The notes beneath the pieces are model-generated. The model searched no databases. It was not told the origin of the DNA and saw only the letters and a program-made list of their open reading frames with translations. The position numbers and the translations under genes were made by a program. Below, piece after piece: positions 54,151 to 64,000 of a stretch of 64,000 nt of DNA. The stretch spans positions 837,033 to 901,032 of the forward strand of contig JAWNZC010000112.1 of the NCBI GenBank assembly GCA_035771165.1. Direction: 5' to 3'. Source of the stretch: Paragorgia papillata (Eukaryota; Cnidaria; Anthozoa; Scleralcyonacea; Coralliidae). Positions within the stretch are counted from its first letter, which is position 1. The number at the start of each line of letters is the position of its first letter.

Positions 54151-55663
54151 GTTTGAGCGTAAACGAGTTCGAAGTATGACATTATATATACCAGGACAGC
54201 AGAACAGTATATGAAGTGAGGGGGGCAGCTAACAATGGGGGTGGAGTATACTCCTTCAAGTAATTTTTCAAAATCAATACCTCTGAGATGGCTAAAAACG
54301 CTTCTAAATTTCATTAATCACTCAGAAAACAAGAACTCTGATTATGTTAGCATCAATTCTTTTTGTTTTAAAATTTGTGTAATTATTAAATATTAAACCT
54401 TATTACAACAGTAAATGCCTAAGAGCGTCCAAATTATGTTGTTCATCACTGAAAGTCATCAATAGTAAATGTACCGAAATTCCTTTGACGATTTTCGTTT
54501 AGAGATACAAACGAATTAGTAACAGAAACTAAACCTATTACTTTAGCATTCTATTTTCATTATGATATTATATTCAAATTTTTTTTAAACTACGCCGTAG
54601 GCCTGTACACAATAACCTCAATAAATTAAAGTTATTCCAGAGAAAAAGTGGGGGGAGTCTCCCAGTCCCGCCGTGCCTGTTATACTGCTAAGTAAAAGTG
54701 TCTGATATACATATAAAGCTAAAAAAACTACCTTTTTCATTGCGTATCCAATTCTCATAGCTGTCGAAGGCTTGTCATAGCCACTTTTCTTGTACCCACA
54801 AAGTGAGCGAAAACCGACGATACAACCAAATCAAAATAGTTTGGGGCCAGCAGATCCTTGATTGATATGGTCGGATTCTTAGCTTCTTTCCTTGCTTGAA
54901 TGAGCAATCTCGCCAACTCCCTCATCTTTTGGGAAACGTAAAGGCTTTTTTCACGCCAACCTTTTCTAAGACGTGCGACCCGAAGATCAAATAATAGGGT
55001 CACGTCTTGCGACTAACGTGATGTCGTCTTGGGACATCATAGAAATTACTCCTTCTGAAAGTTCCTTACTGCTCCAGCGCGGAATTGATTGGCAGCAAGA
55101 AGTAATCTTCCCTTATATTGCAACTTTTTGTTGCGTTTCTGCTCAACTTCTGTCCGTCGAAAACTGGCAGGTTTTTACATGCCTCCACAGCTCTGACTTC
55201 TGGACGAATCCATGGCAATGATAACATGGCAAATAGTCCATTGGATCAACTTTTTGATCCTTTGTTGGCCGTCTTACACCTTAAAAAGCGAAAATGTTCA
55301 CAATTATACTCTGATACTGCACGAGAAGAAAAAATTACGATTGTATTACATTCTAATCATTGTATTACATTGTGTTTTTAAGGATACTACCTTAAGCTCG
55401 CCTTCATTTTTTTCTAACACTTTCAGGTTGTGGGCAAAGTTGCCCATCAAACGTAACTTTTTCTAACATCTTGTTCTTCTTTTTCTTATCTTTTTTAAAA
55501 GCCAAGGCTTCGACGACTTCTCTCTCTCTCGTTCTTGTGCACTCCCAGCAAATGACGGGTCATTTTGGGACTGGCCTTTTCACAATAGTAACATATATTT
55601 CTTCTGTCATACAGTCGTTTTCCTCCGCATTTACGGTCGACGCCACGATGTGAACTGAAAGAA

Positions 55664-57050
55664 GAGAAAAACATGTTAATTTAATATTGCATAAACAATA
55701 CTAGTAAAATTAATCTTTGCTTTTTTTTCTGAGGTTCCTATATTTAATTAGTTGATCATAGAATTCTTTATACCAACACCTTATATTATTTTATTATATG
55801 GCACAGGTTACTTCCGGCCAAATCACGCGCTGTGATTGGTTGCTGACGAGGCAAGATTTCTCCGCAATGCCCGCGGGCATTACGAAAATGCCCTACTAGC
55901 GAAAAAACCGAAAATTCTTTAAAAAACAGCTTGAATAACTTTTATTACTTTAAAACGATGAAAATAACTTAAACAAATGACGAGTAGCATGCTGAAGGTA
56001 AATTTTAGTATGACAAGAAAAAAAACGGCAAAAGGGTTTAGTTTGAAATTTTGACGAAGTTAAAAGAAGCAATAAAAAGTGCGATACAATAAACTACTTA
56101 ATAATCTCAACTATTCGGTCTTTACGGTAAAATATTAAACCTTGGCGTTGCTGTATTGACCTCGCTATCACTCGGTCAATAACAGCAAAGCCACAGTTTG
56201 ATATTTTACCGTAAAGACTTCACTATCGGTTAGTAAGTAGTTGAAAATAACGATTTCACGTTTTACTTACTTTTCCCATTAAAGAATCTAACTGGACCTT
56301 GCTGTTCTTCCTCGTCAAACTGTATTCGTGAGCATCGCTCACCTCCTTTATAAAAGAATCGAAGAAAATAATTAATAAGGTTTCAAAATTATCTTAAGGT
56401 GGCTCAAAAGAAAGCATATTTATATCATCCCGCGATGTTTTTCAAACATTATAGTTTGGATCAAAGTAATATATTTGTTTAAAGGTCAACTATACTATTG
56501 GAGGTTATTCTATTTTTCGTTAGATTTCGAAAGCTTCAATTCAAAAACGAAGAAATGATTTAAATGATTGAACAACGACCGCGTCGAAAGAAAGCCTGGT
56601 ACTACCGGTAAGTGTGATGTCATACCGGTATGAAACGGCGTGAGAATAATGTATATTTTGTTTTTGTTTTTGTAGAGTTCCGAATCCTGTTTACTCTTGC
56701 GTGATTGACCGGAGACTAACCACATCTCAAGCACTAAAATATATATTTGGCAAATTAGACAATAAATCTATTACCGATATGACGTCTACCGGTAATAGTG
56801 CCATTCTTCTCATAACGTGATCGTGCATCAAGAGATCCGAAGACACGCTCCTCAATAAATCCTGCGCTATACCTTGAAATTCATTTTTTTCCTAACTTTT
56901 AGTAACTATGACACTTGGTATATAACAAAATCGAATATACAACTGGACTGCGGCATAGTTAATGAGAAAACCTTTGTTATATGTCGTTGTTCACTTCTCA
57001 GGTTGGACCGGTCATAACCATGCACACGTTCAGACCTGGGCCTGGGCCCG
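55664..57050. other. Host sequence; one 72-nt cassette and one foldback
   Basis: A minus-strand cassette at 56271-56342 (72 nt, phase 1-1, GTAAGT donor) matches the array's style. A foldback gtctttacggtaaaatatt/aatattttaccgtaaagac type lies at 56120-56221. Nothing else supported. Confidence 0.5.
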
Positions 57051-57192
57051 AGTAGTATAGAGAATGGGGGTACCAGCACACCTCGGCTGTATCACTTTTT
57101 ATAAATATCGTCGGAAAGTCATTCCTCCTTTCCAACGATATTTATAAAAAGTAATACAGGCAAGATGTGCCCACACACCCCATTCTTACACT
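57051..57192. repeat. Foldback at the edge of the second Polinton
   Basis: gtagtatagagaatggggg ... ttataaatatcgtcggaaag is mirrored by cctttccaacgatatttataa ... ccccattcttacactac; arms about 65 bp, loop about 8. Confidence 0.8.
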
Positions 57193-57214
57193 ACTAAGGG
57201 TGGCCTATATGGCG

Positions 57215-57775
57215 TTAAGCTGTTTGATGGCCTTCATTTATTTTTTGGGGTGGCCTTATTCTATGTTTTTTATGGCCTTCATTATCATTTATTTTTTGAG
57301 GTGGTTTATTCTTATGTTGATAGACATGTTTTCCAGTAGTTGCAACGCCAGATATAATTCCAATAATGGGAATATATGGACTAATTAGGGAAACCATATT
57401 CTCTATATCTTTTTTCAGAAGTATGTTTGTTTTCAACTCATCTGCTAGACTTTCTGGACTTTCAATAACGTTCAACCCTCCTAACGCGCCGGCGAACTGA
57501 CTTATGATCAGATCAGTAAGAAGCGCATCAGCATCCTTTTTTCTTTTAGCTAAATATTTCTCATGGAGTTTTCTCAATACTTTTTTCAGTGGCTTTTTTC
57601 AACACGCTTACCTTTTTTGTTATATAGCCGTCCTCACTAGCCTTAATCAACTCTTCTCTTTTATCACTTTTTATGGGTTCTTCTGGTGGGTCTATTTAAA
57701 CTGTTGCATTTACTAATTCCTCCAGTTTTTCATCTAGTTCTGGAATAGTGGATAACTTCTTAGGCATATACTTAG
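57215..57775 (-). pseudogene. SPYIP coiled-coil protein remnant
   Basis: Homologue of the 159-residue protein at 11778: charged helices then LISPYIPIIGIISGVATTGKHVY and a polar tail. Starts near 57775 (MPKKLSTIPELDEKLEELV), interrupted by a stop near 57700 and a frameshift near 57575. Follows the ATPase remnant directly. Confidence 0.75.
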
Positions 57776-57782
57776 TCAGATT

Positions 57783-58365
57783 TTATTTTACTTCATAAGT
57801 CGCTTCATCACCATTTAATTTTATATCAATATATTTTCCCTCACTCAAATTCCTCATTAACACCTCACCATTTTCACTGCGGCTGAAGAATTCCTCATCA
57901 AGAACTTTTTTACTGCGCTTGTTATGGGTTTTGAAAAACAGTACTCTAGTCACGTTTTCTCGGGCGCCAGTGGAAATACTATTTAACTTTTGGCTGAGTA
58001 TATATAGGGAGAAGTTATGATGTCACCCGCTATAGGCTAAATAGGTCATGTTGGTATTAATATGCTGTTCTTTGCGGTTACTCATGTCATCTACGACTAT
58101 TGCTGTTTTGCTTCCTGTAAATGTTTTTATAATAAACTTTAACACATCGTCAACTCGCTCATAAGGGCAGTCGAGGCCAATTACATCAGGATCACTCTAG
58201 GTATTTCCAGTCTAAGTAGGTTTGGTTAATCCATATTGTTGGGCAAAGGATTATGATGTAGTCGTAGTGGTGCATAAACTCCTCTGTGAGTATCTCAAGT
58301 AATTTATAGGTCTTTCCACAGCCGGATGGTCCAACTATTAGTGTGGTGTTGGGTAGGTTGTTCAT
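57783..58365 (-). pseudogene. Packaging ATPase remnant
   Basis: Starts MNNLPNTTLIVGPSGCGKT (Walker A) 3 bases after the capsid stop. Walker B-like AIVVDDMS and the SQKLNSIS sensor-like stretch are still readable. Frameshifts and stops near 58195 and 58030 disable it. Confidence 0.85.
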
Positions 58366-58368
58366 AAA

Positions 58369-59619
58369 TTAGTATTGAATTGATTGTAGCATCCCGTTGT
58401 TAATATTCAGCAGCCCGACGCTTACTACATACATATAACATGTGCAGACGCTAGAGGATGGAGATGACTTAGTTATTTCAAATAAGACCCCATTTTGGCT
58501 GTCAGTAAGTTTTGCTCCCTGCCCCTGAATTTGTTTTAGTTTAGTAGATGAGAAGTCGATAACAAGTGCAAATTTGTCCGTGAAGAAACTTGTCTGTGTA
58601 ATATTTCTATCGAGGGTATTATTGCTTGGGAAAAAAAACCTACTAGCCTCCTCAAAAAAGTCAAACTTCTTCAGTGACTGGCTATACAAATAATTAGGCT
58701 GTCCCTGGAAACTTATTTTAACACTTTCAATGTTGGGTAGTAGTAGCTTTCGCTCCCATCCGTAGATTTCTTAAACAGAAGGATAATACTCCTCATACTT
58801 TTCCTAGGTAAGTTGATATTCTCATTGATTTTTGTAGTTGCAGTACCAACGGGAAAAGTTTTCACTAATGTCACATGGGAGTAGTAGCTGGATTTCCACT
58901 GTTGTAATTTGATTCAATATCCTGGGCTAGGTGCTCATTCTCAATTGTCTCATATCTCATTTTCATATTTTCCAGTTTAAAACTTGCTGGTACATTTTTT
59001 CCACTTCCACCAGTTAGGGTTAGGGTTAGGGTAGTAGTACTTTTGCTGGGGTGTTGATTTTAAGAATAGTCTCATGTATATTTGCTAAGGCATGTGGGTA
59101 GACAGCCCCATTCTTGCTTAGAAAGTCATCATCAATGGGGACCTTAAATCTAGTACCATAAACACCGTTAAGAAGTGTATCATCAGTGTTAGATCCACTA
59201 GCCGAAGCATCTTTACTCCTTAGCTTGGCTAGATTTGCTGAGCCGCCAAGACCTTGATCTACTTTACCCAGTCTATCACTTTTAGACCATAGATCCTCAT
59301 AGCACTTGAGTATGTGAGCCTCATTAAGATCTCTGTAAATCTCCCCGTTAAACTTATGGGTAATCTGCTTAAACAGGGTGCTCTTCAGATTAGGTTGATA
59401 GTAGGATTCTGTATTCCCGTTTTTAAAAATCGAAGGTTAAAAATCTACTACCAGGAATTAATACGTGATTAAGTGGAAGAGTTGCTAGTTTAACATAAAT
59501 GTCCTGGCCCGAATTGGATTTCTGTTGGGTTTGAAAGTGACGTCTACAACACGTCGTTGCCCCCTTTTTCCGCTGTCAACTGTTTTTGATTTGAAAGTCG
59601 CTTTTATCCTATCCTGCAT
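58369..59619 (-). pseudogene. Major capsid protein remnant
   Basis: C-terminal 106 codons (58369-58689) are intact and align with the first element's capsid protein (FFTDKFALVIDFS..., ending QSIQY). Further blocks upstream are readable in different frames, including VTFKPN, IPGSRFLTFDF and FKLENMKMRYETI. Stops and frameshifts lie between them. A (TTAGGG)3 stretch at 59014-59031 lies within the gene. Length about 1.25 kb, like intact homologues. Confidence 0.85.
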
Positions 59620-59639
59620 ACATATATAAATATTTTATT

Positions 59640-61007
59640 TACTGTATCAACCATGCTAGCGTAAGTATCCACAGATTTTGGGCATCTTATTTGGCTTTAC
59701 TCCTATCATAGACAAACCATGCTAGTGCTATTGCCAGTATCCCACAGGTTTTAAGCCAACCATGCTAACCCCTTTGCCCCATATTTTAACACAGTAGCTA
59801 AAATAGTTCCAATAGCAGAAAACACCGGGCCTAAGATGGGACCTAATTTCTTTGCTAGATTTTCAAAGGTTTTATAAACATCTTTAGCGAATTTACTCAT
59901 TGCTTGTGCTCCTTTTACTACAGCAACTTCTTGCGCTTACTATTATGGTGGTGAATTATCCTGGCTATTGAGATTGCTATAGCTGCTAGTCCAGCCATAT
60001 TCTCCTTAGCCCACTCTTTAAAAACCGGATTAGTCTGCTTATGTCCCTCTTCTTGCTGGGTTCTAATCTCTTCAGTCCCTAGTTGTTCTAGTAGTTCTGT
60101 CTCTAGCCTCTTCAAGACCAATCACGCGTTCGTTAATCTCAAAATCTACTTCAGAGGTGTTTATCGTTTTCCATTATTTTTCTAGTCTCGTTAATAGTTT
60201 CCTGATAGTGGTCAGCTTGCGCTTTTAGAAAGAGTGGCCTACTGGTTTCGTCAATTGTCTTACTTGGGGTCAGGACACCCCTTAGCTCTCTATTTTTCTC
60301 TAACGTTAAACCAGTGATGTTCATAAGGCTCCTCAGGGGTTGTATCAATGAGGGGGTATTTTTGTTTTTCTTCTTCAATAATCCCTATGCTTCTTCAATC
60401 GCTTTCTGTAAAACATTTTTAAACTCTCCCAGGATACCCTGACTTCTTACATTAACTGTTTTTCTATATGTTGTTCCATCATTAGACAAGTAGAACTCTT
60501 ATTCCTTTATAGGCAAGACCATGGACTTTTTCCCCTTTCCAACCAAAAATTACTGTGCTGTTTGCTACTAGTTCTTTGGAGCTTTCAACCATCTCCCATT
60601 CTGAATTGATAGTCCAGTCCAAGCACACGGCTTATACCAGCTTTTTTGTCAAAGGTTATACTTCCTTATAGTTTGATACTGTTTTTAGCTGATGGGGCTT
60701 CTATAGGATCTAATCCCCCAATAGTCACTGTTATTTCTATCATTTGGATTATCTATAAAGCAGGTAGTATGCTCATCATGGTGCCTGTCTCTTTCCTCCT
60801 CAATTACGTCAAGTGCAGTACTGAATTCTTTATATCTCACTTTGACGCCTTCAGGGTTCCGTCATTATCACCATATTTTTTGTATAGTCTATTTTTATCC
60901 TCCAAAATATTATTATAATCGCTATTAAGTTCAGCATCATCATAGTCCCCAATTTTGTCGGCATCAAAGTCCTCCATTTCATAATCATCAAAACCGCCTT
61001 CAGCCAT
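59640..61007 (-). pseudogene. Acidic/hydrophobic protein remnant
   Basis: Starts MAEGGFDDYEMEDFDADKIG, acidic as in the homologue at 10525. The middle is in pieces (60151-60378). FKEWAKENMAGLAAIAISIA (59918-60121) matches the KENMG-AIAIS block, and AWLKTCGILAIALAWFV-like sequence ends it near 59650. Begins 4 bases after the integrase stop, the same adjacency as in element 1. Confidence 0.8.
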
Positions 61008-61010
61008 ACA

Positions 61011-62110
61011 TTAAGTTATATTTTGTATACTACTCTCAGCTATCCAACTGTTGTGCTTACTGTCATAGCCAAGCCATTTGACAAGCGCCATCTTCTCGCC
61101 TTTCACCTTTTTCCTCTTCAGTACTTTCTCAACTTTATACACATCATCTTTCTTATCAAGCGCGCTTAACTCCTTTTCATAAAACTTTCCAATAATTGGC
61201 TCTCCCTCTATGTCCTCTATCTCATAAACATTAGGATTACCGCGAATAACCTTACGTACCTTGAACAGTTCGCTCCGTGTGAAGATTAGCCTCAATAACC
61301 CATTAGTAAATGTGCTTTTTTATACTTCGATATTCTAACGGTGTCACCAACTTTTAAACTTAGGCAGTGTGAAGGCTTCCATAATGATGTCCGAATAGAC
61401 CTTGTCCAGTACTTCCATCCCTCATTCTTCCTGTTTACGTTGCTGGCTTCATTAATATAGCATGGTGCTTTAGTGTTTGTTGTACATTGTTTTCACATAC
61501 AGCTGATACCAATACGTCTGGTCCCACTTATACGTTTCTTTACTGTAGAAATATTTCCACATTGGCGCTTTTCAAGGTTCTGTTTGAATCTTTCCCACAA
61601 ATAATGCGCCTTTTTTATCTGAGTTAGTGCTGAAGTAATTGCCCCCGCCAATAGCGATTTCACCCCAACGTTATAGAATTCTTTACCATACGTCGAACTG
61701 CGCTAAGTTTTTGGGTAATCACCAAAATGTTCTTTGAATTACACTTCAGAAGTTCCCTCTACAATGCTTTAAAGTCCCATATTCTTAGTGTCTTTCCTAT
61801 AGACTGCCAACAGCAAAGGCATATCTACTCAGTATCTCAACAGACTGTCCAGTATCACAGTAACACCCATTGTTTTGGTTCTTGTTTTTACCCATATCGA
61901 CAAGATCCATTTGTAGCTGCTCACCAAAGTAGTCCGAACCATGCGTTTTTCTGAATTTATGCTTCTTAATAGCTGGCTTATACCTAGTGTACGTGTCCGA
62001 ATATTTCAGCCAATCCCCAACCATAGTTTTCTACTCACCTTAAGACCGTGTATATTCTTCGTCTGCCAATGCCCTTTTATTTTTTATGAAAAGAAATAGC
62101 CTCTCAGATG
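61011..62110 (-). pseudogene. rve integrase with chromodomain, remnant
   Basis: The N-terminal part (61797-62024 and a little upstream) has TYTRYKPAIKKHKFRKTHGS and QMDLVDM with the first catalytic Asp. The last 94 codons (61011-61295) carry the SH3-like end and a chromodomain (YKVEKVLKRKKVKGEKMALV then KWLGYDSKHNSWI). The catalytic core between them is broken by several frameshifts. Confidence 0.8.
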
Positions 62111-64000
62111 ATTGATAGCTAGTTGCTCGTTAGTAGTATAATATGTACTCTTAAACACCCTGCTCTAATTCCTATGTCACTTATCTATAACATTACTTCC
62201 TTATGATATGTACAGTAGATTGGGAATGCTATTCTATGTCATTAATCCATAACATATACTTCCTATGATATGTTTACCCATTTCCAGTAGGATGCTCCCA
62301 TAATTTATCCAGTGGTTTCCCGTCCTGGTCTGTCACCAATGAAACTCTATAACGCGTTAACGCCCGCCTTTCATCCACGCTTACCCTTGATTTCCAATGT
62401 CCACTGAAAACTCTGAGTTGAGCCGAATAAGTGCCTGTCTACTTGTTACAGGGTAGAATTTACTAGAAACTATCACTCCTGTTTTCCCGTTTTCCGCATA
62501 TAAGTGACTGATCTATAATATTCGCATGTGACCCTCAGGATACTTTAAAACCTACGCTGTTCACATTAATGATGTTTAGCACCTTTTAGTACTACTACCT
62601 AGGTAGAAATATACGGGTGGTTCCTTTCCTAGTAAAGTAGCTAGAACTGGTTATGTAATACTAGTGTTGTGCTAGAAGTTCCGTTGTCATTGTACATTAT
62701 AGCTTCAGGTTTATGCAAATCAGTTTAATAACCATTGTTCGCCCTCCAGTACTCCTCTTAAAGTTCCTGAAGGTGTAGTAGCCATCACTAAGGAATTTGT
62801 TAAACTTTTTGTTGAGAACATTCAGTTAGTTGCCTTTGTGCCACTGGTCACATTATACAGTTTCCCACAATGATGTAGAGCCTTTCTTCAGTAGGATATG
62901 GGGATCTCTTCCCGTAGACTGGTATACTTTCTTGAAACTCCTACTATATGGAATGGAGCCCATCTAATAATACACTTAACTTCCTCATTATAATGTACCT
63001 TATGTTATAATTATTGGAAGATGATCTATACCGGTCAATACTATGGTAGTAACTATAAGCGAAAGCAATGGCTAACTAACATGCCTAAGGGTAACCTCCG
63101 AGAAGAAAAAGTGGGCTGCTGTAAAAAAAAGGGTACCCTCGTGTACAGACCCTAAAGCGAATTCAACATCTACAACAAGCAGTCAATCAAGGATGGGTCA
63201 ACTTGGAACTCCACTGATGTATGGGTTTACAATACAGAGACAACAATGAGTACACAACATAGATAGCAGATACTATATTCCGTAAATGATAAGTCAATGT
63301 GGAAATTGGCTACACAACTATACAGGCGCCAACCAGTTAAGGCGAACCAACCAATAGCAACTTCCCACAAATATGGAATATCAATATCAGGGGAGCACAG
63401 TAATGTACGCTACCATCAGGGGAAAAAAGCAAAGCACACATCACCATATGGCAGCTACTACGATAGATTCCCAGTTGAGTAATGTTCTGCCGTAGCCAAT
63501 AAACAACATTTTATGATTTATGTCTAACAGTAAGAACTATTTTAACAGTCGCTTTCCCCCTTTGAAAATAACAACAGTGGAGAGCACCCTAATGGAATAC
63601 AGAATTGTCGTACTACAGAAGACTAATAGGCACTTGGTTGGCAACTTATGCAATGTGGGATATCTCGTCAGCACCTAACTTTCAATGATAGCACACCCAA
63701 GCAGATAAACAATCTTAATGAGATTCCATGTGTACTTCACTGTTATCAGAAGAATAAGGAAGATGAAAAAGGCTGACCTCACCGAAGAAATGTCCCAAAT
63801 TCCCAGATCATTAGGATTAAAGGACATACACCAAAATGGACATGGCAGGAAGTAAAGCATACTGATAATGGGACCACAGTTCTACTAACTAAATGGACCC
63901 GTTCGTTTATAATACAGGATCTAAAAAACGACTACAAAAAGTTTGTCCCAAGAACATCAAAGGTCCTATTAAGAAATGGTAGTGAATTAATCAACAATTC
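62111..64000. other. Unresolved remainder of the second Polinton
   Basis: Long fragments look formerly coding on either strand (for example 63297-63482 on + and 62300-62960 on -), but stops are frequent and I recognise no domain. Other capsid or replication genes probably lie here or beyond the window. Confidence 0.4.

Larger units (their letters stand above)
51877..55663 (-). pseudogene. Crypton-like tyrosine recombinase gene, multi-exon, decayed
   Basis: Pieces in order on the minus strand: a C2H2-like finger CYYCEKASPKMTRHLLGVH (about 55420-55663), a second finger CYHCHGFVQKSELWRHVKTC (about 55100-55240), a helical block KMRELARLLIQARKEAKN (54755-55003), a WxxLA-type fragment near 53440-53570, LTVILTPDVKKAIVLLNQ (52124-52414) and ITSTKL through ELGWLAKHLGHDIDVHKDFY (51877-52125) with the catalytic HLGHD and Tyr. 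Stops and frameshifts separate the pieces, and inverted repeats lie in its introns. The recombinase C-terminus plus N-terminal fingers match a Crypton-like family common in animals. The first catalytic Arg was not found. Confidence 0.7.
57200..64000 (-). mobile_element. Second Polinton, heavily decayed, right end outside window
   Basis: Minus-strand order: integrase, acidic/hydrophobic protein, major capsid protein, ATPase, SPYIP coiled-coil protein. All contain stops or frameshifts. Gene order differs from the first element, where the capsid and ATPase precede the integrase by 5 kb, and the AATAAA-ATG start signature is mostly absent. Confidence 0.85.

Noticed and set aside
57167..57388. Hydrophobic + strand ORF
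   Set aside because: Antisense of the SPYIP protein remnant.

Overview
The window looks like nuclear DNA of an invertebrate metazoan. GT-AG introns, a dense mixture of eukaryotic transposons, tRNA-derived SINE remnants and a short TTAGGG array point that way. A cnidarian-like host is plausible because this mixture of Polintons, DIRS, Crypton-like, MULE and CACTA elements is common there, but no host gene fixes the species.

Region 1 (1 to about 18.17 kb) is a nearly intact Polinton/Maverick-type endogenous DNA virus, cut off at its left side by the window. It carries a fibre-like cassette (duplicated lectin-like genes plus a collagen-like protein), a double-jelly-roll major capsid protein, a packaging ATPase, a penton-like minor capsid protein, several small membrane or myristoylated proteins, two minus-strand genes of unknown function, an rve integrase with one frameshift, an acidic/hydrophobic protein, a SAP/NUMOD-like DNA-binding protein, protein-primed-type DNA polymerase B and a small C2H2 protein. 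Nearly every gene has AATAAA within a few bases of its start codon, and eight gene ends are followed by short perfect hairpins. Together these suggest a virus-encoded transcription start/stop grammar.

Region 2 (18.2-32.3 kb) is host DNA filled with nested transposons: a decayed CACTA/EnSpm transposase, a TIR element with 9-bp TSD nested inside a second inverted-repeat element, a truncated non-LTR retrotransposon, a 52-57-bp minisatellite, and a 6.5-kb MULE with exact 9-bp TSDs, a SWIM-domain transposase gene with an intron, and an antisense C2H2 zinc-finger ORF.

Region 3 (32.3-57.2 kb) holds diverged, repeated blocks. Each carries tiny minus-strand exon-like cassettes (33-45 nt, one of 72 and one of 147), almost all phase 1-1 and bounded by AG/GT: a candidate micro-exon array. 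A DIRS-like retrotransposon (itself hit by an exactly 2,000-bp TIR element), a Crypton-like tyrosine recombinase pseudogene, a SINE, a 277-bp repeat and several foldback elements lie among them.

Region 4 (57.2-64 kb) is a second, heavily decayed Polinton on the minus strand, recognisable by integrase with chromodomain, acidic/hydrophobic protein, major capsid protein, ATPase and a coiled-coil protein. Its gene order and regulatory style differ from the first, so the two are separate lineages and not copies of one insertion.
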